Part shown: positions 1 to 7,942 of the stretch, piece after piece
Layout of the letters: the number at the start of each line of letters is the position of its first letter
How positions within the stretch are numbered: the first letter of the stretch is position 1
Source of the DNA: an uncultured Ruminococcus sp.
GTDB taxonomy: Bacteria; Bacillota; Clostridia; Oscillospirales; Acutalibacteraceae
Reading direction: 5' to 3'
Length of the DNA: 64,000 bases
Assembly: GCA_902799245.1 (NCBI GenBank)
Contig: CADBZY010000008.1
Location: forward strand, 37,002-101,001
The notes under the pieces: model-generated
Told to the model about the DNA's origin: nothing
The model's input: the letters and a program-made list of their open reading frames with translations, nothing else
The model's database searches: none
Translations under genes and position numbers: made by a program

Positions 1-1013
1 GCCAGCAGGACGAAGAAATACAGACCCCATATGACGAAATTCCAGCCGGCGCCGTGCCACAGTCCGGTGAGCCCCCAGACGATCAGGAGATTGAGCATCT
101 GCCGGGGGAGCCCTTTTCGGTTGCCGCCGAGAGGTATGTAGAGATATTCCCTGAACCATGAGCCGAGCGAAATGTGCCATCTGCGCCAGAATTCGGTGAC
201 GCTTTTGGATTCATAGGGAAAATTGAAGTTCTCGAGGAAGTCGAAGCCGAGCATTTTTCCTATGCCGATCGCCATATCGGAGTAGCCGGAAAAATCAAAA
301 TAGATTTGCAGCATATAGGCAACCGCGCCGATGATCGAGGTGACAGCCGCGTTGCCCTGCTGCGCCGAAATCTCGTCCCAGACGGCGCCGAAGGAATTGG
401 CGAGAAGCACCTTCTTGCCGAGACCGAGCGTAAAGCGGAAGATTCCCGCGCAAATGCGGTCTGTTCCGAGCGTTCTGCTGTTGATTTGTTTTTCGATGTC
501 GCGGTACTTGACGATAGGGCCCGCTATGAGCTGCGGGAACATACAGACGTACATCCCAAAGCTGATGATGTTGTGCTGCGCCGGTATTTCGCGCCGGTAC
601 ACGTCGATGGTGTAGGATAGTGTCTGGAATGTGTAAAATGAAATGCCGATCGGCAGAGCGATGCCGAGCAGGTCGAATTCCTGTCCCGTCAGGGCGTTCA
701 GGCTGCTTATCAGAAAATCGGTATACTTGAAAAATCCAAGCATACCGAGATTTCCTATCAGCGATAGCACCAGCACCCACTTGCGCAGTTCCGGTTTGCC
801 TTTTTGGTCGAGTCTTTCCAGCAGCCGTCCGTTGCAGTAGTCGAAAACGGTCGAGAACAGCATGATCAGGATATAGACCGGTTCACCCCATGCGTAGAAA
901 ATCAGACTCGTGACAAGCAGCAGGGGATTTCTCGCCCTGGCCGGAAGGACATAATAGAGAAGCAGCACAACAGGCAAGAATATCAGAAGAAAAACCGCGC
1001 TGCTGAATACCAT
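1..1013 (-). CDS. MBOAT family O-acyltransferase (AlgI/DltB-like), 3' end beyond window
   Basis: Multi-pass membrane protein of the MBOAT family, whose AlgI-type members transfer acetyl groups across the membrane to an extracellular polymer. The frame is open to the left edge, so the C-terminus is missing; about 337 residues are present of a family length near 470. Start ATG at 1013 follows AGGAGGG. Visible features are a hydrophobic N-terminus (MVFSSAVFLLIFLPVV), many membrane segments, DFSGYSDMAIGIGKMLGF, WRRWHISLGSW and the WHGAGWNF block with the invariant histidine. It lies 18 bases downstream of a lipoprotein gene and a transglutaminase gene on the same strand, so the three probably form a cell-surface operon. 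The polymer modified cannot be told from the sequence. Confidence 0.9.
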   Translation of the reverse strand, partial: MVFSSAVFLLIFLPVVLLLYYVLPARARNPLLLVTSLIFYAWGEPVYILIMLFSTVFDYCNGRLLERLDQKGKPELRKWVLVLSLIGNLGMLGFFKYTDFLISSLNALTGQEFDLLGIALPIGISFYTFQTLSYTIDVYRREIPAQHNIISFGMYVCMFPQLIAGPIVKYRDIEKQINSRTLGTDRICAGIFRFTLGLGKKVLLANSFGAVWDEISAQQGNAAVTSIIGAVAYMLQIYFDFSGYSDMAIGIGKMLGFDFLENFNFPYESKSVTEFWRRWHISLGSWFREYLYIPLGGNRKGLPRQMLNLLIVWGLTGLWHGAGWNFVIWGLYFFVLL

Positions 1014-1031
1014 TGGGCAGTCCCTCCTGTG

Positions 1032-1535
1032 TTATTTATTTTTGAAGAAATCGTTGAACGCGGCTTCCATCTTGTCCGAATCGTCGGCAACCATCAGAAT
1101 GGCAAGTGTTCCGCGTGTGAATACCTTTGCTTTGTCTAACTTTGGAAGCTGAGTTTTGTCATAGGCGGCGTAGAGTGTCTTGCGTGTTTCCAGATGGTTT
1201 CTGAGCGACTCCGCCGCCTCGTTGAGATCGGATTTCTTTTTGACCTGAATGGCGGCTATTTCGTCCGCGTTGCCTGTGCCGTCAGAGGCATAGGTGATAA
1301 AGAACGCCTTGACCTTGCTGTATTCTATGTTGGAAACATGCGCCAGCAGATCTTGGGGATTGGAATCGCTGCTGCTGGCATATTTCATGTTGTCGGGTTC
1401 ACCTGTGAATCCGACAAGTGCCTGATTCAGGTCGTACATGCTTATTTCCTCTGCCTCGTCCCCGCAGGCGGTGAAGATGCCGCAGAGCACAACCGCCGAA
1501 AGGATAACAGCCGTTATTTTTTTGATCGCAGTCAT
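1032..1535 (-). CDS. Putative DUF4358-type lipoprotein
   Basis: Small secreted protein of 167 residues. The N-terminus has lysines, a hydrophobic stretch and a lipobox-like FTAC (Cys24), so it is probably exported and lipid-anchored. The rest is soluble and resembles the DUF4358 family often found beside MBOAT acyltransferases in Clostridia; this assignment is from memory of the family pattern and is moderate. Start ATG at 1535 has GGAG ten bases upstream. It sits between the transglutaminase and the MBOAT genes with short gaps, suggesting an accessory role in polymer acylation or its assembly. No catalytic motif is seen. Confidence 0.75.
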   Translation of the reverse strand: MTAIKKITAVILSAVVLCGIFTACGDEAEEISMYDLNQALVGFTGEPDNMKYASSSDSNPQDLLAHVSNIEYSKVKAFFITYASDGTGNADEIAAIQVKKKSDLNEAAESLRNHLETRKTLYAAYDKTQLPKLDKAKVFTRGTLAILMVADDSDKMEAAFNDFFKNK

Positions 1536-1571
1536 GATGGATTCGCTCCTTTGTCTGTTATCTTATTTTGA

Positions 1572-2654
1572 TTAATAATTGCCGTAAGTATCGTAGAATT
1601 TATACTGATTCAGCACATTGCTGATCTTGTTGTCAATCTTTTCTCTCTGTTTTTCGGTCAATTCTTCTCCCGCGTCGGAATTATAGGTCAGATAGTAGCA
1701 CAGCACGTATTCGCCCTTGTCATTGACTGTCCACTGATAGGATGTGTAAATCTTGTCGGAGCTGCCCATCATATTTTCGAGCTGCTCAACCATGTATTTT
1801 GCAAACTTTTCGTCCTCAGACTTGATTTTCTCTTTGAAAGAGATGCTGAATGTCTGTTTTTTATTCTTTACAGCTTCCATAACCGCCTTGGGAATGGCGT
1901 ATATGTCCTTGATCTCTTTGCAGGACATCAGAGTGTAGTTGTATTTTTTGCCCACGGCAGCTTCGAAGAATCCGGTGTTCCATTCGTGACCCGAATTGCG
2001 GCAGGCGGTGTCATCCATGTTGAAGTTTCTGTAATTAGCGCTTTCGTTGTCCATGTAGCAGTCGGTGTGATACCAGCAGCCGTCGTCCAGCTTTACCAGA
2101 TCCCACGAATGGCTGAGCGAAGTGTTGTGAACTACTCTGCATTCGATGCCGAGCATTTGCATAAAGAGTCTGAATGTGGTCGCGTAGCCGACGCAGACAG
2201 CGCTGCGATTTTTTAGCACGTCATGGGGATTGTCGTTTTCGTTGGTTGTATCGGAGATGACGGTGAGAATTCCGGTAGTCGCCTTCATACCCTTGGTCAG
2301 GTATTTATAGATTGCCTCTTCCTTTTCAAACGGCGTCATGCTGTCCTTGATGTTTTCTTTGATAACGTCCTTCGCCATGGCGAGCGTTTCCTTGTCGCGG
2401 TCGTCAAGCTGTGACGTATCGCCCGACTTGTACGCATCGGAGATATGCGTGGTGGATTTTATGGTGTAATTCTGGGCGATAACCACATCGTCCTCCTGCT
2501 CGGGATCCTCGAGCTGCCCTGTGTAGATGGCGATCATCTTGTTGACATTCTTCTGATTCACCAGCATGACCACAGACATCACGGTGGTACTCAGTGTGAA
2601 TATTAGCAGCAGTATGGCTGCTGCCGCGGCTAATCTTTTGGTGCGCTTTGACAT
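1572..2654 (-). CDS. Membrane-anchored transglutaminase-like protein
   Basis: 360 residues: short basic N-terminus, one membrane segment (about residues 8-32) and an extracellular transglutaminase-like domain. The expected cysteine-protease triad is visible: Cys154 in SAVCVGYA, His182 in SHSWD and Asp198 in YHTDCYMD. Bacterial members of this fold act as proteases or crosslinking enzymes at the cell surface; the substrate is unknown. Start ATG at 2654 follows GAGGT at good spacing. The C-terminal ~110 residues (a KEKIKSEDEKFAKYM region and onward) show no known motif. It heads the three-gene set with the DUF4358-like and MBOAT genes. Confidence 0.85.
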   Translation of the reverse strand: MSKRTKRLAAAAAILLLIFTLSTTVMSVVMLVNQKNVNKMIAIYTGQLEDPEQEDDVVIAQNYTIKSTTHISDAYKSGDTSQLDDRDKETLAMAKDVIKENIKDSMTPFEKEEAIYKYLTKGMKATTGILTVISDTTNENDNPHDVLKNRSAVCVGYATTFRLFMQMLGIECRVVHNTSLSHSWDLVKLDDGCWYHTDCYMDNESANYRNFNMDDTACRNSGHEWNTGFFEAAVGKKYNYTLMSCKEIKDIYAIPKAVMEAVKNKKQTFSISFKEKIKSEDEKFAKYMVEQLENMMGSSDKIYTSYQWTVNDKGEYVLCYYLTYNSDAGEELTEKQREKIDNKISNVLNQYKFYDTYGNY

Positions 2655-2829
2655 AGAAATTACCTCGCTTGAATGAATAATAAAAACTAATATTTGACGA
2701 ATAAAAAGTCATCACATTCAGACTTTCATGTCAAGTATAGGCTTTAATTCCGGGGTTGTCAAGCAAATAGTAAAACTGTTAATAATTGTAATTATAATGA
2801 AACAACTGGTGAAAATAATCCTTAAATAA

Positions 2830-2844
2830 TGTGACTAAGTCACA
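2830..2844. promoter_or_regulatory. Perfect palindrome TGTGACT-A-AGTCACA, candidate Crp/Fnr-family operator
   Basis: A 15-base perfect inverted repeat lies 9 bases upstream of the -35 box of the thioredoxin promoter. TGTGA...TCACA half sites are the classic recognition pattern of Crp/Fnr-family proteins (Crp, ArcR). The operon it precedes ends with a Crp/Fnr regulator gene, so autoregulation is a reasonable inference. Confidence 0.6.
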
Positions 2845-2853
2845 GAAATACGG

Positions 2854-2882
2854 TTGATAATGCTGTATAATTAACGTATAAT
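2854..2882 (+). promoter_or_regulatory. Promoter of the thioredoxin / sulfur-transfer operon
   Basis: -35 TTGATA (2854-2859), 17-base spacer, -10 TATAAT (2877-2882). It gives a leader of about 45 bases before the thioredoxin start. Confidence 0.7.
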
Positions 2883-2934
2883 AAATGATGCGGAACCAAT
2901 GTTCTCTGCACATAAAAAAACGGAGGTAACTATC

Positions 2935-3246
2935 ATGAAAGAAATTATCATTACAAGCGAAAACTTTGAAGCCGAGGTGCTGCATTCCGACAAGCCTGTA
3001 CTGCTCGACTTCTGGGCGGAATGGTGCGGCCCCTGCAGAATGCTCGGTCCCATTCTTGCCGATTTTGCCGAGGAACACGACGATGTGAAGGTAGGCAAGG
3101 TCAATGTTGACCAGCAGCAGGCGCTGGCCATGAGCTTCGGCATTATGAGCATTCCCACGCTGATTCTGTTCAGGGACGGAAAGCCGGTCGCTCAGCGCAT
3201 AGGCTTTCAGGAACCCGATGCTCTCGAGAAACTTGTCAGCGAGTAA
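2935..3246 (+). CDS. trxA: Thioredoxin
   Basis: 103-residue thiol-disulfide oxidoreductase of the cytoplasm. The redox motif WCGPC is intact within FWAEWCGPCRMLGP, and the cis-proline is in SIPTLILF. The frame is open upstream to 2899, but the ATG at 2935 has CGGAGGT at ideal spacing and gives the normal thioredoxin N-terminus. It is first in an operon with the four-domain CoA-disulfide-reductase fusion (53 bases downstream) and a Crp/Fnr regulator, so its likely job here is to reduce persulfides or disulfides produced by that fusion protein. The symbol trxA is used for the family; this may be one of several thioredoxins in the genome. Confidence 0.95.
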   Translation: MKEIIITSENFEAEVLHSDKPVLLDFWAEWCGPCRMLGPILADFAEEHDDVKVGKVNVDQQQALAMSFGIMSIPTLILFRDGKPVAQRIGFQEPDALEKLVSE

Positions 3247-3299
3247 AGAAACGAATATATCCATTTACGTTAATCAACTGTGAAAAGAGGTTTCAGAAA

Positions 3300-5771
3300 A
3301 TGCCGAGAAAAACCGTAATCATTGGCGGCGTTGCAGGCGGCGCGAGCTGCGCCGCACGTTTGCGCAGACTCGACGGCGAGCGTGAGATCATCATTCTCGA
3401 ACGCGGCGAGTATATCTCCTATGCCAACTGCGGACTGCCCTATCATGTGGGCGACGTGATCCGCAGCAGAAACGCGCTGCTTCTTATGACTCCCGAAATG
3501 ATGCGCGACCGTTTTAATATCGACGTTCGTGTGAAGAACGAGGTAACATCCATTGACCGCGAGGCAAAGACTGTTTCGGTGACGAATCTTGCCACCGGTG
3601 AAAGCTATACCGAGGGTTATGACGACCTTGTGATCGCCACAGGTTCTTCGCCGCTTCGCCCGAGGATTCCCGGCATTGAGTCGGAGAGAATCCGCACGCT
3701 CTGGACGGTACCAGATACCGACGGCATCCGCGCAATGGTACGCGATGGCGGAATCAAAACGGCTGCCGTTATAGGCGGCGGCTTCATAGGACTGGAAATG
3801 GCGGAAAACCTGCACCATGCGGGACTGTGTGTTTCACTCATAGAAGCCGCCGATCAGGTGATGGCTCCTCTCGATTACGAAATGGCGCAGCTCCTTCACG
3901 AAAATATACGCGACAACGGTGTGAAGCTCTATCTTTCGGATGGAGTGGAGCGCTTTGCCGACGACGGAAGCGCCGTTACCGTCACGCTGAAGAGCGGAAC
4001 ACAGGTGACAGCGGAGCTTGTCATATTGTCTATTGGTGTGCGTCCCAACAGCCAGCTTGCCAAGGCTGCCGGACTTGCCGTCAACGAGCGCGGCGGAATT
4101 ATCACGGATGATCACATGCGCACCAGCGATCCTTCGATCTACGCGGTGGGCGATGCGGTGGAAGTTGAGGATTTCATACTAAAGCAGCGCACAATGGTGC
4201 CGCTTGCGGGGCCTGCCAACAAGCAGGGGCGCATTGCCGCCGACAATCTGGCAGGCGGGGACGCTTCCTACAAGGGAACGCAGGGATCCTCCGTCGCAAA
4301 GGTATTCGACCAGACAGCCGCTTCCACGGGATTGAATGAAAAGGCGCTTCTGCGGCAGGGCATGACGAAGGAAAAGGATTACAAGACGCTGATCATCACC
4401 CAGAATTCCCACGCGGGCTACTACCCGGGCGCAGTTCCGCTTACCATCAAGCTGCTGTTTTCGGCGGACGGGAAAAAGATATTCGGCGCGCAGATTGTGG
4501 GGCGCGAGGGCGCCGATAAGCGCATTGACACGCTCGGAGTGGCAATCAGACTGGGTGCCGGCGTGACGGATCTCAAAGACCTTGAACTTGCCTACGCGCC
4601 GCCGTATTCCTCGGCAAAGGATCCCGTGAACATGGCGGGATATGTCGCCGAGAATATTCTGAGCGGCATGGTGCGTATTTCGGAATGGAACGAGCCGGAT
4701 ACTTCACACGACGCCATTCTCCTTGATGTGCGTGAGGAAGCGGAGGTAATGGCGTATTCGATTCCGGGAGCCGTCAATATTCCGCTCGGCCAACTGCGCG
4801 ATAGGCTGGAAAAGCTCGACCGTTCCAAGAAGGTCATTGTATTCTGCGCAGTCGGCGTGAGAGCCTACAACGGCGCGAGAATCCTTATGCAGAACGGATT
4901 CAATGATGTAAAGATCTATCCCGGCGGCGTGCGCTTTTACAAATCTACCCATTCCACAGAACCGGCAGACGATACGCCTGCAATGGTGTCGGAAAGAAAG
5001 GATGAATCCGCCGTGAGCCATCAGCAGATGAAAAAAATTACCCTCGACTGCTGCGGAATGCAGTGTCCCGGTCCGATTATGGAGGTATTCAAGGCTGTCA
5101 ATGCCATGAATGACGGCGACGTGGTGGAGGTTACCGCCTCCGATCCCGGTTTTGCCAAGGATGTTGCTTCATGGTGCCGAAGAACGGGCAACACGCTTGT
5201 TTCCAATGAAAAACGCGGCGGAGAATACGTTGCAGCTATCCGCAAGGGAACGGGCGGAACAGACGCAGCCGTTCAGGAAGCGGCGGAGAATCGTTCCGGC
5301 GCCAAGGGAAAGACCATCATCGTATTTGACGGTGACATGGACAAGGTGCTTTCGAGCTTTGTTATTGCCAACGGCGCGCTTGCAATGGGCAGACCCGTCA
5401 CCATGTTTTTCACCTTCTGGGGACTTACCGCATTGAGAAAGACGCAAAAGGTCAAGGTCAAAAAGAGCCTCATGGAGAAAATGTTCGGCGTAATGCTGCC
5501 GCGCGGCGCAGCCAAGACCAAGCTCTCCAAAATGAACATGGGCGGCATGGGCACAGCCATGATGCGCGGCATCATGAAGGACAAAAACATCGACTCCCTC
5601 GAGGACATGATGAAAAAGGCGATGGAAAACGGTGTGAAGATCATAGCCTGCTCCATGAGCATGGACGTGATGGGAATCCATGCGGAGGAGCTGATCGACG
5701 GCGTGGAGATAGGCGGCGTCGGAACATACCTCGGCGACGCGGAAGAATCCGATGTGAATCTCTTTATATAG
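3300..5771 (+). CDS. Four-domain FAD/NAD(P) CoA-disulfide reductase - rhodanese - TusA - DsrE/F-like fusion
   Basis: 823 residues joining four sulfur-handling modules. Residues 1-455 are a pyridine-nucleotide-disulfide oxidoreductase of the CoA-disulfide/NADH persulfide reductase type: FAD loop GGVAGGASCA (9-18), single active-site Cys44 in YANCGLPYHVG, NAD(P) loop GGGFIGLEMAE (159-169). Residues 470-560 are a rhodanese domain with active Cys516 (VFCAVGVRA). Residues 588-660 are a TusA domain with Cys589 in MQCPGP. Residues 670-823 are a DsrE-like domain with Cys784 (IIACSMSMD). All four expected reactive cysteines are present, so a persulfide could in principle be handed along one chain. Such fusions occur in Firmicutes; the exact substrate (CoA persulfide, polysulfide or thiosulfate-derived sulfur) is not shown by sequence. 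Confidence 0.93.
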   Translation: MPRKTVIIGGVAGGASCAARLRRLDGEREIIILERGEYISYANCGLPYHVGDVIRSRNALLLMTPEMMRDRFNIDVRVKNEVTSIDREAKTVSVTNLATGESYTEGYDDLVIATGSSPLRPRIPGIESERIRTLWTVPDTDGIRAMVRDGGIKTAAVIGGGFIGLEMAENLHHAGLCVSLIEAADQVMAPLDYEMAQLLHENIRDNGVKLYLSDGVERFADDGSAVTVTLKSGTQVTAELVILSIGVRPNSQLAKAAGLAVNERGGIITDDHMRTSDPSIYAVGDAVEVEDFILKQRTMVPLAGPANKQGRIAADNLAGGDASYKGTQGSSVAKVFDQTAASTGLNEKALLRQGMTKEKDYKTLIITQNSHAGYYPGAVPLTIKLLFSADGKKIFGAQIVGREGADKRIDTLGVAIRLGAGVTDLKDLELAYAPPYSSAKDPVNMAGYVAENILSGMVRISEWNEPDTSHDAILLDVREEAEVMAYSIPGAVNIPLGQLRDRLEKLDRSKKVIVFCAVGVRAYNGARILMQNGFNDVKIYPGGVRFYKSTHSTEPADDTPAMVSERKDESAVSHQQMKKITLDCCGMQCPGPIMEVFKAVNAMNDGDVVEVTASDPGFAKDVASWCRRTGNTLVSNEKRGGEYVAAIRKGTGGTDAAVQEAAENRSGAKGKTIIVFDGDMDKVLSSFVIANGALAMGRPVTMFFTFWGLTALRKTQKVKVKKSLMEKMFGVMLPRGAAKTKLSKMNMGGMGTAMMRGIMKDKNIDSLEDMMKKAMENGVKIIACSMSMDVMGIHAEELIDGVEIGGVGTYLGDAEESDVNLFI

Positions 5772-5780
5772 AAAAAGCCA

Positions 5781-6428
5781 ATGAACGTAAACCAGGAAAT
5801 CAGAACGCTGCCTTTTTACAGCGATCTCACGCAGGATGAGAGGGAGAGAATAGAAAACTGCGCGAGGATAAGGGAATACAAAAGAAACAGCCTTATCTAC
5901 TCGCCGGAGCAGGAATGTTTAGGGCTGATCAAACTGCTGTCGGGCAGCCTCCGCACCTTCATGCTGTCGGAGGAAGGGCGCGAAGTGGTACTCTATCGCA
6001 TGGGTGAAGGTGAAATAGATCTGCTGTCGGCATCGTGTGTGGTCAATCAGATTTCATTTGAAACGCAGATGGTTGCCGACACCGACTGCACGCTTCTTGT
6101 GATACCCGCCACCTGTCTTGCCGAATTCAAAAGAAACAACCTTGCCGTGCGGTGCTTCATTTATGAAAAGCTCGGGGAGAGATTCTCCGACGTGATGAAG
6201 CTCATGCAGACCATGCTGTTTACCCGGATAGATAAGAGAATTGCCGCACTGCTGCGGGAAAAAGCCGAAGCAAGCGGCACGGATGAGATAAGGATTACCC
6301 ATGAGGAAATAGCGGCTCTTATCAATTCCTCACGCGAAGTGGTTTCCCGTACTCTCAAGGAAATGGAACGCTCGGGCTTACTTTCACTCGGACGTGGAAG
6401 GATAACATTGCTTACACATTTGTTATAA
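5781..6428 (+). CDS. Crp/Fnr family transcriptional regulator
   Basis: 215 residues with an N-terminal cyclic-nucleotide-binding-like beta barrel (about 10-125) and a C-terminal winged helix; the recognition helix is in THEEIAALINSSREVVSRTL. Cysteines at the extreme N-terminus typical of iron-sulfur FNR are not clustered, so it is not a clear oxygen-sensing FNR. It begins 9 bases after the sulfur-transfer fusion gene with a weak ribosome site, so it is probably translated with that operon. A perfect TGTGACT-A-AGTCACA palindrome before the operon promoter is its most likely target. The signal may be a redox or sulfur species, by context only. Confidence 0.92.
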   Translation: MNVNQEIRTLPFYSDLTQDERERIENCARIREYKRNSLIYSPEQECLGLIKLLSGSLRTFMLSEEGREVVLYRMGEGEIDLLSASCVVNQISFETQMVADTDCTLLVIPATCLAEFKRNNLAVRCFIYEKLGERFSDVMKLMQTMLFTRIDKRIAALLREKAEASGTDEIRITHEEIAALINSSREVVSRTLKEMERSGLLSLGRGRITLLTHLL

Positions 6429-6440
6429 ATCAACAATCAA

Positions 6441-6490
6441 AAAAACAGGGCATTACCGCAAAATGAAATTTGCGTAATGTCCTGTTTTTT
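6441..6490. terminator. Bidirectional terminator between the Crp/Fnr and S24 repressor genes
   Basis: Long inverted repeat ACAGGgCATTAcCGCAAA / TTTGCGTAATGtCCTGT flanked by A5 on the left and T6 on the right, so it can end transcription from both convergent genes. Confidence 0.85.
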
Positions 6491-6515
6491 GCTGCATGAG
6501 AAAAAGGAAAAGAAC

Positions 6516-7214
6516 TCAGCTCTTTTTCAGTTTAGAAATCACCTTGCCGCAGCATAGAATGCTGTCGCCCTGACCGTATGGTATTGGCAAATATTCCGGA
6601 TTTAACGAGATCAGTTCGTCGACGCCCTGTTTTTTGATGAAGCTCTCTCCGTTGAGTACAAAAATACCTATGTCGCCCTCGTCTACTCTTGCGTTTTTTT
6701 CCACTAATACAAGATCGCCGTCTTTAAAGGTGGGATTCATGGAGTTTCCGTTTACACGCACCACATAATCGCACCTGCGGTTCTCCGGCGTGTCCGGTAT
6801 TTCGATTTCTTCCTCCGACGGCTCGTCGAGGGGATTGCCGTTGCCGGCTGATACGGAAACAGAGTAATACGGACGCGTTATAAATTTAAGTGTAGGATTG
6901 CAGCGCTCATATTCTATATCCAGAATGGAATCCATGACGGTTTTGCCGTGTTTGTCGAGAGACCGGTATTTGTTGATATGCTCGATCTCGCCGAGGGAAA
7001 AGATCGACGCGGCGGGTGCAAGCCCCATTGCATCGTCTACAGAGATCATCAGCGCACGGCATATTGCTTCGATGGTGGTGAGCTTTGGATTAGCGTTGAT
7101 ACCGGCAGTTATTTTGCTGACTGTGCCCTTAGGCAGCCCAGAGCGTTCTACCAGCTCATCAACTGTCATACCGAGTTCCTTACGGCGTCTGTTGATGTAT
7201 TCGTTAAATGTCAT
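6516..7214 (-). CDS. CI/LexA-like repressor with HTH and S24 self-cleavage domain
   Basis: 232 residues. The N-terminal XRE helix-turn-helix (about 12-60; GLPKGTVSKITAGINANPKL) is joined to a C-terminal S24 peptidase domain. The Ala123-Gly124 bond (VSVSAGNG) sits where LexA/CI proteins cleave, with Ser158 in GNSMNPTF and Lys194 in SFIKK as the dyad, so a RecA-stimulated self-cleavage switch looks intact. ATG at 7214 is preferred over an in-frame GTG at 7223 because GGGTGAT precedes it at good spacing. It is divergent from a small HTH gene, and two AATTCC-N6-GGAATT palindromes lie between them. It resembles prophage or integrative-element repressors, but no integrase is in the window. Confidence 0.9.
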   Translation of the reverse strand: MTFNEYINRRRKELGMTVDELVERSGLPKGTVSKITAGINANPKLTTIEAICRALMISVDDAMGLAPAASIFSLGEIEHINKYRSLDKHGKTVMDSILDIEYERCNPTLKFITRPYYSVSVSAGNGNPLDEPSEEEIEIPDTPENRRCDYVVRVNGNSMNPTFKDGDLVLVEKNARVDEGDIGIFVLNGESFIKKQGVDELISLNPEYLPIPYGQGDSILCCGKVISKLKKS

Positions 7215-7266
7215 GTTGATCACCCGTCTGCAAATAGTATTATCGAATTTTTTACCTTACATTCAT

Positions 7267-7295
7267 ATACTATCATATTTAAATGCGGGTGTCAA
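7267..7295 (-). promoter_or_regulatory. Promoter of the S24 repressor gene
   Basis: On the minus strand: -35 TTGACA (7295-7290), 17-base spacer, -10 TAGTAT (7272-7267). The left operator palindrome lies 8 bases upstream of its -35. Confidence 0.75.
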
Positions 7296-7303
7296 GCGGC
7301 AAT

Positions 7304-7321
7304 AATTCCCCTATTGGAATT
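7304..7321. promoter_or_regulatory. Operator palindrome 1 (AATTCC-N6-GGAATT)
   Basis: AATTCC CCTATT GGAATT. Same half sites and same 6-base spacer as the copy at 7385-7402, 81 bases away. It is next to the -35 of the repressor's own promoter, as expected for an autoregulatory site. Confidence 0.7.
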
Positions 7322-7346
7322 AATTTAATTAATTATTCTAAAATAC

Positions 7347-7375
7347 TTGACAAATGCAATTTAAGGTATTATAAT
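7347..7375 (+). promoter_or_regulatory. Strong promoter of the small HTH operon
   Basis: Full consensus: -35 TTGACA (7347-7352), 17-base spacer, -10 TATAAT (7370-7375). The expected transcription start, near 7382, abuts operator palindrome 2, so binding there should block it. Confidence 0.8.
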
Positions 7376-7384
7376 ACAATTACA

Positions 7385-7402
7385 AATTCCAATAAAGGAA
7401 TT
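7385..7402. promoter_or_regulatory. Operator palindrome 2 (AATTCC-N6-GGAATT)
   Basis: AATTCC AATAAA GGAATT, positioned just after the predicted start of the rightward transcript. The matching copy is at 7304-7321. Confidence 0.7.
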
Positions 7403-7430
7403 AATACGTTTCAAGGAGGATCTGCTCCAT

Positions 7431-7694
7431 ATGCAAAATGATACTTTTCCGGTGTTTCCCAATCTGACAGCGGCCATTTCGGATAGCGGCCTTACAAGAA
7501 GGGAGCTTGCTCAGGTGCTCGGGATGAGTGTATCTTCACTTGGCAGGCGGCTGCGGGGAAGCATGGAATTCAGGCTCAGGGAATTGCTCGTGCTGCACGC
7601 GTTATTTTCGGAGATACCGATGAGTGTTCTCCTGAAACGGAGCCAGCCAACAGACCATCAATCGGACGAGGAGGAATTATCATGTCAAATGTAA
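7431..7694 (+). CDS. Small Cro-like HTH protein
   Basis: 87 residues, mostly one helix-turn-helix domain (about 10-65; LTRRELAQVLGMSVSSLGRRL) of the type found in phage Cro-like regulators. Start ATG at 7431 follows AAGGAGGA. It is divergent from the S24 repressor across a shared operator region and is the first gene of a compact operon; its last 13 bases overlap the next gene. Role inferred: early regulator or antagonist of the repressor. The fold call is from the helix pattern and is not certain. Confidence 0.75.
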   Translation: MQNDTFPVFPNLTAAISDSGLTRRELAQVLGMSVSSLGRRLRGSMEFRLRELLVLHALFSEIPMSVLLKRSQPTDHQSDEEELSCQM

Positions 7695-7942
7695 TGTATT
7701 GTAAATACTGCGGTTGCAAGACCACCAATCTGAGCGGTATTTGCAATCCGTGCAACGAAAAGCTCATGCTTATCAGAAAAATCAGAGCCATCGTTTTCGG
7801 TATTAAGCGCGACGCGGAGAGGGAAAGGAAGATGCGACTGGAGAAAGAAAAAGCAATTTCATCGGAGAATGAAAGGATGATGGAAAATGAACAGACAGGA
7901 GATCATACGGACACTCAAACAGTACAGCGGATTGCATCTTGA
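7682..7942 (+). CDS. Small protein with two CxxC motifs (zinc-ribbon-like)
   Basis: 86 residues. CKYCGCKT and GICNPC near the N-terminus (Cys7, Cys10, Cys21 and Cys24) form a likely zinc knuckle, followed by a strongly charged helical tail (RDAERERKMRLEKEKAISSE). Start ATG at 7682 has GAGGAGG. It overlaps the gene before by 13 bases and the gene after by 56, so the three are translated together. Not recognised as a named family; size and setting are typical of phage accessory proteins. Confidence 0.7.
   Translation: MSNVMYCKYCGCKTTNLSGICNPCNEKLMLIRKIRAIVFGIKRDAERERKMRLEKEKAISSENERMMENEQTGDHTDTQTVQRIAS

Noticed and set aside
2779..3264. 161-residue minus-strand frame opposite thioredoxin
   Set aside because: Antisense to a complete thioredoxin gene with a clear ribosome site.
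7304..7402. Phage attachment site
   Set aside because: The palindromes fit operators by their position to promoters; no integrase is near and no direct repeat flanks the module.
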